From: an uncultured cyanobacterium
Lineage (GTDB): Bacteria > Cyanobacteriota > Cyanobacteriia > PCC-6307 > Cyanobiaceae
DNA length: 64,000 nt
Direction of reading: 5' to 3'
NCBI GenBank assembly: GCA_903858015.1
Contig: CAIOGZ010000023.1
Span: forward strand, 1-64,000
Shown in pieces: positions 29,839 to 38,824 of the stretch. Below the pieces are notes generated by a model, which saw nothing but the letters and a program-made list of their open reading frames with translations, was not told where the DNA came from and did no database searches. Numbering within the stretch: the first letter of the stretch is position 1; the number at the start of each line of letters is the position of its first letter. The position numbers were made by a program, and so were the translations under genes.

Positions 29839-30540
29839 GTGCCTGAGATCCCTGCTGGCCCCTCCACCACGCCTGCTGGGGCCAGCGCCCTGGACCAGGT
29901 CGCCGCCGACCTGGGCCCCGGCGGTGATTTGGCCCCCGAGCAAGGGGCGGAGGCCTACCGGCTCAGGATGGCCCGCCGCCAGGAGGTGCAACGCCAGCGG
30001 GTGGGCGAGCGCAACCGGGAGAAGGGACTGGTGCTGGTGTTCACCGGCGACGGCAAGGGCAAGACCACCGCCGCCCTCGGCCTGGTGTTGCGCACCCTGG
30101 GCCATGGCGAGCGGGTGGCGGTGGTGCAGTTCATCAAGGGCGGCTGGCAACCCGGCGAAGCCAGGGCCCTGGAGCTGTTCGGGGAGGCCCTCGACTGGCA
30201 TGCCCTGGGGGAGGGTTTCACCTGGGAAACCCAGGACCGGGAGCGGGATCGGCTGCTGGTGCAACGGGCCTGGGAACGCTCCTGCTCCTATCTGGCTGAT
30301 GCTGGGCGCAAGCTGGTGGTGTTGGACGAGGTGAATGTGGCCCTGCGGCTGGGCTACCTGGGCCTGGAGCAAGTGCTGGAGGGATTGGCCCTGCGCCCGC
30401 CCCTCACCCACGTGGCCCTGACCGGCCGGGGGGCACCGCCGGGCCTGCTGGAGGCGGCCGATCTGGTCACGGAGATGCGCCTGGTTCGCCATCCCTTCCG
30501 CGAGCAGGGGGTCAAAGCCCAGGCAGGGATTGAATTCTGA
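29839..30540 (+). CDS. cobO: Cob(I)yrinic acid a,c-diamide adenosyltransferase
   Basis: 233-residue CobO/BtuR-type enzyme that adenosylates the corrin cobalt in B12 synthesis. The P-loop is GDGKGKTTAALG, followed by VVQFIKGGW, WERSCSYLA, VVLDEVNVALRLGYL and ALTGRGAPPGLLEAADLVTEM, all typical. A basic helical N-terminal segment of about 60 residues precedes the domain. The start is GTG at 29839, 54 bp after the recombinase gene. cobK occurs separately at 53 kb. Confidence 0.95.
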   Translation: MPEIPAGPSTTPAGASALDQVAADLGPGGDLAPEQGAEAYRLRMARRQEVQRQRVGERNREKGLVLVFTGDGKGKTTAALGLVLRTLGHGERVAVVQFIKGGWQPGEARALELFGEALDWHALGEGFTWETQDRERDRLLVQRAWERSCSYLADAGRKLVVLDEVNVALRLGYLGLEQVLEGLALRPPLTHVALTGRGAPPGLLEAADLVTEMRLVRHPFREQGVKAQAGIEF

Positions 30541-30624
30541 GCTGCTGCGACCAAGCGTGAACCCCCGCGGGGGGGGGCGCCGCTGCAACGGCCCTAACTG
30601 AACGGGCAGGGGGGGTTGCTACTG

Positions 30625-30660
30625 TTCGAGAGATTGAAGGTGTTCGTCAGATTGAAGGGC
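30625..30660 (+). repeat. 18-bp duplication just before pyrH
   Basis: TTCGAGAGATTGAAGGTG (30625-30642) is followed directly by a 15/18-type match, TTCGTCAGATTGAAGGGC (30643-30660), ending three bases before the pyrH ATG. Each copy has AAGG, so the second may serve as the ribosome binding site. Confidence 0.6.
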
Positions 30661-30663
30661 TCG

Positions 30664-31377
30664 ATGGCTTACCGACGCGTTCTTCTCAAGCTCAGCGGCG
30701 AAGCCCTGATGGGTGCCCAGGGCTACGGCATCGACCCGGCCATTGTTCAGTCGATCGCCACCGATGTGGCGGCGGTGGTGGCTTCCGGCACCCAACTCGC
30801 CATCGTGGTGGGGGGCGGCAACATCTTCCGCGGCCTGAAGGGTTCGGCCGCCGGCATGGACCGGGCCACCGCCGATTACGTGGGCATGCTGGCCACGGTG
30901 ATGAACGCCATCAGCCTCCAGGACGCCCTCGAACGGGCCGGCGTCCCGACCCGGGTGCAGAGCGCCATCTCGATGCAAGAGGTGGCTGAGCCCTACATCC
31001 GCCGCAAGGCGATCCGTCATATGGAGAAGGGTCGCGTCGTGATCTTTGCGGCGGGTACCGGTAACCCCTTCTTCACCACCGACACCACCGCTGCGCTGCG
31101 GGCCGCCGAGATCGGGGCTGATGTGGTGTTCAAGGCCACCAAGGTGGATGGGGTTTATGACCGGGATCCGGCCCGCTATGCCGACGCGGTTCGCTACGAA
31201 AGTCTCACCTTCCTAGACGTGCTCAGCGGTGAACTGGAGGTGATGGATGGCACCGCCATCGCCCTCTGCAAGGACAATGCCATCCCGATCGTGGTCTTTG
31301 ATTTGTTTGGCACCGGCAACATCGGCCGGGCCGTGGCCGGAGAAGCGATCGGCACCCGAATCGTTCCAGCTCGCTGA
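30664..31377 (+). CDS. pyrH: UMP kinase
   Basis: 237-residue hexameric kinase phosphorylating UMP to [61 protein letters not shown] and [12 protein letters not shown] are family motifs in order. The ATG at 30664 is right; an in-frame ATG at 30616 has no family support. It forms a pair with frr 70 bp downstream, the usual bacterial arrangement, and the FAD reductase overlaps frr. Confidence 0.97.
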   Translation: MAYRRVLLKLSGEALMGAQGYGIDPAIVQSIATDVAAVVASGTQLAIVVGGGNIFRGLKGSAAGMDRATADYVGMLATVMNAISLQDALERAGVPTRVQSAISMQEVAEPYIRRKAIRHMEKGRVVIFAAGTGNPFFTTDTTAALRAAEIGADVVFKATKVDGVYDRDPARYADAVRYESLTFLDVLSGELEVMDGTAIALCKDNAIPIVVFDLFGTGNIGRAVAGEAIGTRIVPAR

Positions 31378-31447
31378 ACTGCCTTGGGCGCCCTGCGCCC
31401 CTTCCCACCAGAACACTCCCCCCTTCGCCCCGATCCCCTCAACCGCC

Positions 31448-31987
31448 ATGGACCTGGAAGCCAGCATGCGCAAATCGGTGGAAGCCACCCAGCGCACCTT
31501 CAATACGATTCGCACCGGCCGGGCCAATCCTTCCCTGCTCGACAAGATCGTGGTCGAGTACTACGGCGCCGACACACCGCTGAAGTCGCTGGCCACCATC
31601 AGCACCCCCGATTCCCAAACCATTTCGATCCAGCCCTTCGATTCTGGCTCGATCAACCGGATCGAAAAGGCAATCGGCATCAGCGATCTTGGCCTTACAC
31701 CAAATAACGATGGCAAAGTGATCCGCATCAATATCCCTCCCCTCACCGAAGATCGTCGCAAGGATTTCTGCAAACTTGCGGCCAAATACGCTGAAGAGGG
31801 AAAGGTAGCGCTTCGCAATATTCGCCGCGACGGTATTGATCGGATCAAGAAGCTTGAAAAGGATGGCGAGTTTTCCGAGGATCAAAGTCGAGATGAACAG
31901 GACAAAATCCAGAAGCTCACCGATCGCTTCATAACCGAACTTGAAAAGCACCTGGCCGATAAAGAAGCCGACATTTTGAAGGTGTGA
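31448..31987 (+). CDS. frr: Ribosome recycling factor
   Basis: 179-residue factor that with EF-G splits post-termination ribosomes. [64 protein letters not shown] and a final three-helix-bundle segment are typical. The first ten residues are a little shorter than in most RRFs; the ATG at 31448 is the only choice. The downstream half is clearly lower in GC than nearby genes. The stop overlaps the GTG start of the next gene. Confidence 0.97.
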   Translation: MDLEASMRKSVEATQRTFNTIRTGRANPSLLDKIVVEYYGADTPLKSLATISTPDSQTISIQPFDSGSINRIEKAIGISDLGLTPNNDGKVIRINIPPLTEDRRKDFCKLAAKYAEEGKVALRNIRRDGIDRIKKLEKDGEFSEDQSRDEQDKIQKLTDRFITELEKHLADKEADILKV

Positions 31988-33123
31988 GCAGCAGCGCCTC
32001 CGCCGATGCCATCGTGCTGGGCGCCGGTCCCGCCGGTGCGGCAGCAGCCTTCCAGCTCGCCAGCGCCGGTCGGCGTGTGATCCTGCTGGAGCAGCAGGAA
32101 GCTCCAGGCCTGGCCAACCCCTGCGGTGGAGGCATGGCGGCCTCGGTGCAGCGTTGGTTCCCCTTTGATTTGACGCCGGCGGTCGATCAGGTGATCCGCA
32201 GGGTTCGCTTCACCTGGGCCCTGGAGGATCCCGTCACCGCCGAGTTACCTGGCGATGCCCCCTTCTGGATTGTGCGCCGTCGCGTGCTGGATGTCTTTCT
32301 CAGCGCCCGGGCCCAGGAAGCGGGGGCCGAACTTCGCTGTTCCGCCAGCGCCGAGGCGGTCGGCCGCGAAGGGGGTCTTTGGCACGTGCGCCTGGCCGGT
32401 GGGGAAACGCTCCGCGCCCCTGCCCTCGTGGTGGCGGAAGGTTCCGGTTCCCGCCATGCCACCGCCCTAGGCCTGGGGCCCCAGCGCCCTCGCTACGCCA
32501 GCACCATTTCAGTCGAACTGGACTGCCCCGTTGCCGAGCCGGATACGGCCCGCTTTGAATTCGGTCTGGTCCAGCACGGCTTTTGCTGGGCTTTTCCGCG
32601 CCAGGGGGGCACCAGCATCGGCGTTGGCACCTTCATCGGCCAACAGCCGGCCGATGCCGACGTCGTGCTCAATGCCCTGCTACCAAGTTTGGGGCTGGCC
32701 GCCGATGCCGGTCGGCGTCGCCAGGGCCGGCTGCGCATCTGGGATGGCCACCATCCCCTCCACCGCCAAGGCGTGGTGGTCGCCGGCGATGCCGCCTCCC
32801 TCTGCGACCCCTTTCTGGCCGAAGGCTTGCGGCCTGCGCTGATGAGTGGCTGCCGCGCCGGCGAAGCGGTGGACCGCTGGTTGGCGGGGGATGGTGAGGC
32901 CCTAGCGGGGTACAGCTTGCGCATGCGCCAAGACTGGGGTGAGTCGATGGCTTGGGGTAAGCGCATCGCCCAGGTGTTTTACCGCCTGCCGCGGGTGGGG
33001 TACCAGCTCGGCATCAAGCGCCCCACCGCACCGCAACGGATCGCCCAGATCCTTTCAGGCGAGATGGGCTACGGCGATATCGCCCAGCGGGTGATCAAGC
33101 GGTTGCTGTTCCAGCGGGGTTGA
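31984..33123 (+). CDS. FAD-dependent geranylgeranyl-reductase-like oxidoreductase
   Basis: 379-residue flavoprotein of the geranylgeranyl reductase/ChlP-like superfamily. [14 protein letters not shown] is the FAD-binding loop, [14 protein letters not shown] the family PCGG motif and [18 protein letters not shown] the second flavin-binding GD motif. It could reduce prenyl chains of quinones, lipids or chlorophyll side chains; the main ChlP is normally a longer, different gene, so this is likely a paralogue. It starts with GTG overlapping the frr stop (GTGA), showing coupling. Confidence 0.88.
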   Translation: MSSSASADAIVLGAGPAGAAAAFQLASAGRRVILLEQQEAPGLANPCGGGMAASVQRWFPFDLTPAVDQVIRRVRFTWALEDPVTAELPGDAPFWIVRRRVLDVFLSARAQEAGAELRCSASAEAVGREGGLWHVRLAGGETLRAPALVVAEGSGSRHATALGLGPQRPRYASTISVELDCPVAEPDTARFEFGLVQHGFCWAFPRQGGTSIGVGTFIGQQPADADVVLNALLPSLGLAADAGRRRQGRLRIWDGHHPLHRQGVVVAGDAASLCDPFLAEGLRPALMSGCRAGEAVDRWLAGDGEALAGYSLRMRQDWGESMAWGKRIAQVFYRLPRVGYQLGIKRPTAPQRIAQILSGEMGYGDIAQRVIKRLLFQRG

Positions 33124-33136
33124 AGCCCGACCGGGA

Positions 33137-33514
33137 TTAGGTCCGAATGCAGTCCTTCAGATCGCGCAGGCGCTGGTCGATCGAGCCCAGCAGCTCGATC
33201 GCAAACATCGGGGATTCCTGAACAGCAAACAGAAACTTCTCGCGATTCATCAGCAGCAGCTTGCAGGGCGTCACAGCCCTGGCATTGCCGTAGCGCCGGT
33301 GGTCGTGGGTGACCAGGGCGCCAGCACCAAAGACGTCCCCCGCCTGGATGGTTTCGTGGCCCGTGTCGCCATTCCAGGTGAGTTCCACCGTGCCCTCCAG
33401 CAGCCCAAACATGCAATCACCGGCTTCCCCGGAGCGAAAGATCAAGTCTCCTGGCTCCACGTTGGTCACTTCGCCAGTGCTGGCGAGGGCGCGCATGGTT
33501 TCGAGGGCGTGCAC
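33137..33514 (-). CDS. Cyclic nucleotide-binding domain protein (Crp-like, no DNA-binding domain)
   Basis: 125-residue single-domain protein with the CNB beta-barrel: VEPGDLIFRSGEAGDCMFGLLEG, AGDVFGAGALV and a final helix. The phosphate-binding cassette that in Crp reads GExALL-R-AT is changed here (GAGALVTHDHRRYGNAR), so nucleotide binding is uncertain. No helix-turn-helix follows. GTG at 33514 is used, ATG at 33496 is an alternative. It is convergent with the FAD reductase and lies next to transaldolase on the same strand. Confidence 0.8.
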   Translation of the reverse strand: MHALETMRALASTGEVTNVEPGDLIFRSGEAGDCMFGLLEGTVELTWNGDTGHETIQAGDVFGAGALVTHDHRRYGNARAVTPCKLLLMNREKFLFAVQESPMFAIELLGSIDQRLRDLKDCIRT

Positions 33515-33592
33515 GGTTTGGCTGCTCCAAGCTGGCTTCAGTTTGTAGCAGGCTGGGCTGCTTGGCTCGGATGGCGATCAGGTTGCAGCCGA

Positions 33593-34762
33593 TCAGGTCG
33601 TTAGGGCCAGGGGGGCGCCCAGGCCACCCCGCACATCCGCAGGCACCAAACGGCCGTCGTTATCGGTGTCGAGGGCGTCGAACACCGCATCGCTGCCCAA
33701 CCACTCCTCGCGGGTGATGCAGCCGTCGCCATCGAGGTCGTTGAGCAGGAAAATCTCGTGCACCGCATGGCTGAAGGCGGCGCCACCTTCGAGCTCCGCC
33801 AGGCGATGGGCCAGCTGGGCTTCCAGCGTTTCGATCGCCTTGCTGAAGCCGCGGATGCCCTCCTCAAGCTTGTCGCTGGCCATGGGATCGGCGGCCATCA
33901 TCGCCTGGAAGCTGGCCTGGTTGATGCTGATCCGCTCCTCGCTCGCGGCGGGCTCGGAGCTGTTGAGCTTGCGCACCAGCTCGGCGTTGCTGTTGCGTAG
34001 CTCCTCCATCAGGGCCGGCGAGATCGTGAGCAGGTCGCAACCGGCCAGCTCGATGATCTCGTCGATATTGCGGAAGCTGGCGCCCATCACCTCGGTGCGG
34101 TAGCCATAGGTCTTGAAGTAGTTGAAGATGCGTGTCACCGAGATCACGCCAGGATCCTCGGGGCCCGGATAGCTGTCGCGGCCAGTGCTTTTTTTGTACC
34201 AATCCAGGATGCGACCCACAAAGGGGGAGATCAAGGTGGCACCAGCCTCGGCACAGGCCACCGCCTGGGCGAAGCCGAACAGCAGGGTGAGATTGCAGTG
34301 GATGCCGTCGCGCTCCAGCCGTTCAGCCGCCCGGATTCCTTCCCAGGTGGAAGCAATCTTGATCAGCACCCGATCCCGGCCAATGCCGGCTTGTTCGTAG
34401 AGGTTGATCAGCTTGTGGGCCTTGGCCACGGTGGCTTCGCTGTCGTAGCTGAGCCGGGCATCCACCTCGGTGGAGACGCGGCCGGGCACGATCTTCAGAA
34501 TCTCCTTGCCGAAGATCACACTGATCTCGTCGAGGGCTTCGCTCACCACAGCATCGGCTCCGGCGGCGGCGCCGATGGCCTGGCGCGATTCCCGCAGGGA
34601 GCGGTCGATCAGCTCCTGGTAGGCGGGGATCTGGGCCGCCGCCAGAATTAGGGAAGGATTGGTGGTGGCATCCCGGGGGGTAAAGCGCCGGATCGCGTCG
34701 ATGTCACCGGTATCGGCGACGACCACCGTCATCGCGGCCAGTTGATCGAGGAGGTTGGCCAT
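33593..34762 (-). CDS. tal: Transaldolase with C-terminal EF-hand pair
   Basis: 389 residues. The first about 320 form a transaldolase of the pentose phosphate pathway: [35 protein letters not shown], and [16 protein letters not shown] with the Schiff-base Lys. The C-terminal part carries two EF-hand loops, [12 protein letters not shown] and [12 protein letters not shown], with Asp at the expected calcium positions. Fusion of transaldolase with EF-hands is known in cyanobacteria; whether calcium tunes activity is not established to my knowledge. The ATG at 34762 is clear. Confidence 0.95.
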   Translation of the reverse strand: MANLLDQLAAMTVVVADTGDIDAIRRFTPRDATTNPSLILAAAQIPAYQELIDRSLRESRQAIGAAAGADAVVSEALDEISVIFGKEILKIVPGRVSTEVDARLSYDSEATVAKAHKLINLYEQAGIGRDRVLIKIASTWEGIRAAERLERDGIHCNLTLLFGFAQAVACAEAGATLISPFVGRILDWYKKSTGRDSYPGPEDPGVISVTRIFNYFKTYGYRTEVMGASFRNIDEIIELAGCDLLTISPALMEELRNSNAELVRKLNSSEPAASEERISINQASFQAMMAADPMASDKLEEGIRGFSKAIETLEAQLAHRLAELEGGAAFSHAVHEIFLLNDLDGDGCITREEWLGSDAVFDALDTDNDGRLVPADVRGGLGAPLALTT

Positions 34763-34832
34763 GGAAGCGGCGGCTCCGTTCAGGTTCTGATCGATGGCAA
34801 CTTAGCCAGCACCTCCCCCCGATCGGCCCAGC

Positions 34833-36686
34833 TCAGCGAACCGGTGCTGGTTTCGGCATGGCCGCGATCGGACGGCTCGGCGCCACCTGCTCCAGCACCA
34901 GCAGGGCTTCGACGATCTGGCGAGCCACCGGCACCGCCACGGTGGAGCCATAGGCATTGCCGCCCTGGGGCTCGTCCACCACCACGAGCACCACGTAACG
35001 AGGGTTTTCGACAGGCAGTACGGCTACGAAGCTGCAGATGCGGGCGCCGGGGATGTAGACGCCGTTGTGGGCCTTCTGGGCGGTTCCGGTCTTGCCGCCG
35101 ATCCGGTAGCCCGGAATCTGCAATCCCTTGCCGCTGCCCTTCTGCACCACCGTTTCCATCCAGTTCACCACCGTGCGGGTGACGGCGGGATCGAGCAGCT
35201 GCACCCCGGTACTCGTGGGTTGGCTGGCGAGGGCATCGCCGGAGCGCAGGCCGCGGGTGATGTGGGGGCTCACCAGCCGACCGCCATTGGCCAGCATGCC
35301 GTGCAGCTGGATCAACTTGAGCGGGGTGAGTGAAAAGCCCTGGCCGAAGGCCGCGGTGGCGGGTTCGATCGCACCACCGATGAAATCGGCCCGACTCTTG
35401 AGCTGCCCAGCCACGGCGCCGGGCAGGTCGGTATCGGGCACTTGATCAATCCCAAGCTTCTGGAGCCAGTGCCAGTAACGGCTGCGGTTGAGCTGGGCCA
35501 TCGCCTGCACCATGCCCACATTGCTGGAAACCTGCAGCACGGTGGGGAAGTCGATCTGGCCGTGGCCGCTGTGGTCGGCATTGAAAATCGGCCAGCCCCC
35601 AATCATCAGCTGGCCGCCGTCGTAGACGCTGCCATCGGGATCGATCACCTTCTCCTGCAAAGCCAGGGCCAGGTTGATCGGCTTGAAGGTGGAGCCCGGC
35701 TCGTAGAGATCCTGCACCGACCATTCGCGGAACAGGCCGGGGTCGAACTTCCAGTAGGTGTTGGGGTCGTAGCTGGGGGTGGAAGCCAGGGCCAGCAGTT
35801 CGCCATTTTGAGCATCCATGACCAGGGCCGCACCCCGCTTGGCGCTCCATTGCTTCACCTGCTTGGCCAGGGCCTGCTGGGCCACCTGCTGCAGGCGGGC
35901 ATCCAGGGTGAGTTGAAGCCGCAGGTCGTCGCCGTAGAGGGATCCCGCCACCAGGCCGTCGGGCAAGGGGGTGCCATCGGCACCGCGGCGCAGGCTGAAA
36001 CGGGATTCCTGACGGCGAAGATCGGGTTCCCGGCTCAGTTCAAGCCCTGCCTGGGGCTGCCGCTCCAGGTTCAAAAAGCCAACCACATTGGCGAACAATC
36101 CAGCCTGGGGATAGATCCGCTGGGGATAGGCCTGCAGGTCCAGTCCACTAACCCCTAGTTGGCGGACCTTGGCGGCCGTTTCAGGATCGAGGTTGGTGGC
36201 CAGCTTGACGCCGGTTTTGCGGTTGGCCATGGCCTGCAGCAGCACCTGGCGGGGCTGGGCCAGCACCACCGCCAGCAGCGTGGCCACATCGGCAGGCGGC
36301 CGAATGCGCTGGGGGGCATCGCCGGGCAGGTTGAAGTAGCGGGGGTGGGCCCAGAGGGTGAAGCGTTCTTCGTCGATCGCCACCAACCGGCCCATCCGAT
36401 CCACCACCGTCCGCCGTTCTCCGATCGGATCGACCGACTGGGTCTGGATCGCCCGGGCCCGGGCCAGCAACCGCTCCCCCTCCACCAGCTGCAGCCAGGC
36501 CAGCCGTCCGGCCAGGCCGCCCAGCAAGGCAGAGAGCAGCAAAAACACAGCGAACAGTCGCCGAGGCGAACAGGGCTGGAACTCCAGAACCCGGTGGCGA
36601 GCGGCCCGGGCAGGACGATCGGTCCTGCGTCGCAACTCCGGAGCTGCTCCCGGCGGCAGGTGGCGGCGGCTGGCTGCCTTGGCCAT
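34833..36686 (-). CDS. ftsI: Penicillin-binding protein 2 (FtsI-type transpeptidase)
   Basis: 617-residue class B PBP that cross-links septal peptidoglycan. A basic N-terminus precedes one membrane helix (LFAVFLLLSALLGGLAGRLA). The transpeptidase domain has the active-site Ser in EPGSTFKPI, the SxN motif in VSSNVGM and the KTG triad in GGKTGTAQ. The ATG at 36686 overlaps the stop of the upstream FtsL-like gene by one base. The pair forms a small division cluster. Confidence 0.95.
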   Translation of the reverse strand: MAKAASRRHLPPGAAPELRRRTDRPARAARHRVLEFQPCSPRRLFAVFLLLSALLGGLAGRLAWLQLVEGERLLARARAIQTQSVDPIGERRTVVDRMGRLVAIDEERFTLWAHPRYFNLPGDAPQRIRPPADVATLLAVVLAQPRQVLLQAMANRKTGVKLATNLDPETAAKVRQLGVSGLDLQAYPQRIYPQAGLFANVVGFLNLERQPQAGLELSREPDLRRQESRFSLRRGADGTPLPDGLVAGSLYGDDLRLQLTLDARLQQVAQQALAKQVKQWSAKRGAALVMDAQNGELLALASTPSYDPNTYWKFDPGLFREWSVQDLYEPGSTFKPINLALALQEKVIDPDGSVYDGGQLMIGGWPIFNADHSGHGQIDFPTVLQVSSNVGMVQAMAQLNRSRYWHWLQKLGIDQVPDTDLPGAVAGQLKSRADFIGGAIEPATAAFGQGFSLTPLKLIQLHGMLANGGRLVSPHITRGLRSGDALASQPTSTGVQLLDPAVTRTVVNWMETVVQKGSGKGLQIPGYRIGGKTGTAQKAHNGVYIPGARICSFVAVLPVENPRYVVLVVVDEPQGGNAYGSTVAVPVARQIVEALLVLEQVAPSRPIAAMPKPAPVR

Positions 36687-37234
36687 CAGTAGCCCGCTGG
36701 GATGCGTTGCAGAGGCAGCCCCGCCAACAGCGACAGGCCCTTGGGGGAGGCGGGCAGGGGGGGGCGGTTGAGGTGGAGCAGTTGCTTGCTGCTGGTGGGC
36801 ACCAGTTGGCCCGGCTTGCGCACGGCCGCCAGATGGTGCTGTTCGAGCAGGGCCGCGGATTCTTGCAGTTTCTGTTCGAGGCTGCGGGAGACCCGCAGTT
36901 GGGTGTAGTTGCGGGCCCATACGCCCTGCCAGTGGGCACTGAGGCTGCCCAGGACCACCACCGTCAGCCCCAGACCAGCCAGCACGCCTGAACTGATCCG
37001 ATGCAGGCCGGCCAGCAGGGGGGATTGGCGCTCCACCCTGCGGGCCGAAAAGGATCCCTGCAGCAGCTGCAGGGGTGGACGGTCCCGGCGTCGATCCGCC
37101 CGGCTGAGCCGGCGGGCGCTGCGCGGGCTCGCGGGGTTGGTCGACCCTTCGGATCGAGGGTTTCTGGAAAGGAGGGCGACCAAGAAAGGCGGAAGACGCT
37201 GCGCAAGTGAACCACCCCTCGCCCCTTCCAGCAA
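36686..37234 (-). CDS. FtsL-like division protein (putative)
   Basis: 182 residues with a basic N-terminal half, one membrane helix (GVLAGLGLTVVVLGSLSAHW, about residues 83-102) and a following coiled coil (RSLEQKLQESAALLEQHHL), the layout of FtsL. Position directly before ftsI with a one-base stop/start overlap strongly supports this, as ftsL precedes ftsI in most bacteria. Sequence similarity of FtsL proteins is always weak, so identity is inferred from layout. The start (TTG at 37234) is uncertain. Confidence 0.7.
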   Translation of the reverse strand: MLEGARGGSLAQRLPPFLVALLSRNPRSEGSTNPASPRSARRLSRADRRRDRPPLQLLQGSFSARRVERQSPLLAGLHRISSGVLAGLGLTVVVLGSLSAHWQGVWARNYTQLRVSRSLEQKLQESAALLEQHHLAAVRKPGQLVPTSSKQLLHLNRPPLPASPKGLSLLAGLPLQRIPAGY

Positions 37235-37251
37235 GCGGCAGACCCAGCCCC

Positions 37252-38673
37252 CTAACTGCCCAGTAGCAGCAGATTCACAAACGTGAGGCCATTCCAGAGG
37301 GCATGCATCAGCACGGAGGCCGCCAGACGGCCGCTGCGTAACCGCAACACCCCGAGCCCAATACCCAGCACGAACAGCGGCACAAATTCCCCCAAGCTCA
37401 AATGGGCAGCAGCGAATAAAGCGGCACTCAGCAGCACCGCTCCCCTGCTTCCCAGCCAGCGACCCACCACCGGCAGCAGCACGCCCCGGAACAGCGTTTC
37501 CTCAAATAAAGGTGCCAAGACCATGGCCGTGATGGCAAAACAGGCCAGGGTCAAGGGGTCTGAGCCGTTCAGCAACAGCTCCAGCATCGGATTGCTGCCA
37601 CCCGGATCACTCCAGATCAACTCCACCAACCAGCTGCTCAGGGCGACCAGCGGCATCACCAGCAGCAACATCAGCAGCGCCTGGCGCAGCACCGTCGTCG
37701 GCGGTAACCAGCCCCACTGGAGCCAGCCTCCGGCCGGTGCCGGTTCTGGTGCCGCCCTCAGCATCCGCCCCAGGATCGCAAGCGGGGTCAGGGTCACCGC
37801 CAGATAGAGCAGCAGTACCTGCAGGCCCTGGCCCAGGGCCGGCGAGGCCACCCAGGACCGCAAAACGCTCTGGAGCCCCGGCTGCACCAGTTGGGGCAGC
37901 AACAGCTCGCCGATCAGCACGAAGCCACCGGCAATCAACAACGTGGCATCCACCAGGGATAACGGCGGTCCCAGCAGGGGGGGCGGCGAGGGCAGCCTGC
38001 CCCGCACCAGCAACCAGAGTTCTCGAACCAGCAGCAGTGCACCGATCAGGAGCAGTAGCGCCGGAAGCAGATTCACGGCGATCAGCCGCCCCAGCCAACG
38101 GCTGCGGTGGCTGGCGGCGGGGCACTGGCTTTGGGGCCCGCCCAGCTGTTCGCAGCTGAGCTGGGCCACCAGGGGCGGGGCCTGCCAGGCCGCCAGGAGG
38201 GATTGCTGCTCGCCCGGCTCCAGCCGCTCCCCCCGGAGCAAGGCCTCAAGCAAGGGGCGGCGGCGGGCTTCCACCATCGGGATCAGCTCCCGCAGGCTGG
38301 CTGCTGGAGCGATCTCTGCCTTGCTGCCAGAGCGCTCCAGCAGGGCCAGTTCCAGCCGCCGCAGGGCAGGGGCTGGCGGATCCGCGGCGCCAATTTGCAG
38401 GCTGAGCGCCTCGGCCAGGCGGGCGCGGGGGTTATCGCCCACCAGGGCAGGGGCCAAGGCTGGCGGGACCAGGTCAGCCGCCAGGCTGGCCAGTTCCAAC
38501 TGGTGCAGCTCCAGGTCGTTCTGGACCGAGGGGCGGCTCAGGCTGCTGGCCAGCCCTGAGATCCACAGCAGGGCGCTCAACACCAAGCAGAGGAAGGCCA
38601 GCAACAGCTTCCAACCGGGTGGACCAGCCGGGGCCGGACTGGAAGGGGGCAGGCCCGCTTGGGGGTGGTTCAA
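37252..38673 (-). CDS. CPBP family intramembrane metalloprotease
   Basis: 473-residue membrane protein. One N-terminal helix, a 150-residue extracytoplasmic helical segment, then about seven membrane helices. The C-terminal Abi/CPBP core has FEETLFRGVLLP (Glu-Glu and Arg), FAAAHLSLGEFVPLF (His) and LMHALWNGLTFVN (His, Asn). Such proteins process prenylated or other membrane substrates, or act in protein maturation. TTG at 38673 appears to be the start. It is divergent from the histidine-phosphatase gene and ends 17 bp before the FtsL-like gene. Confidence 0.88.
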   Translation of the reverse strand: MNHPQAGLPPSSPAPAGPPGWKLLLAFLCLVLSALLWISGLASSLSRPSVQNDLELHQLELASLAADLVPPALAPALVGDNPRARLAEALSLQIGAADPPAPALRRLELALLERSGSKAEIAPAASLRELIPMVEARRRPLLEALLRGERLEPGEQQSLLAAWQAPPLVAQLSCEQLGGPQSQCPAASHRSRWLGRLIAVNLLPALLLLIGALLLVRELWLLVRGRLPSPPPLLGPPLSLVDATLLIAGGFVLIGELLLPQLVQPGLQSVLRSWVASPALGQGLQVLLLYLAVTLTPLAILGRMLRAAPEPAPAGGWLQWGWLPPTTVLRQALLMLLLVMPLVALSSWLVELIWSDPGGSNPMLELLLNGSDPLTLACFAITAMVLAPLFEETLFRGVLLPVVGRWLGSRGAVLLSAALFAAAHLSLGEFVPLFVLGIGLGVLRLRSGRLAASVLMHALWNGLTFVNLLLLGS

Positions 38674-38824
38674 CCGCAGCGCCTCGGCGGGATGGACGCC
38701 GCGATTCTCCCCCGTCCGGGTTCCTGCGGGCCCGGGCGGGGCCCCGCAGCCGGAGCGAAGGTTTGGCCGCTGGGCGGCGATCAGAGTGCTCCCATACGAT
38801 GGCTTTTCTTGCGGCGCAAGGCCC

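Noticed and set aside
29008-30588. 526-codon minus-strand ORF over recombinase and cobO
   Set aside because: Covers two well-supported genes in reverse; no family features.
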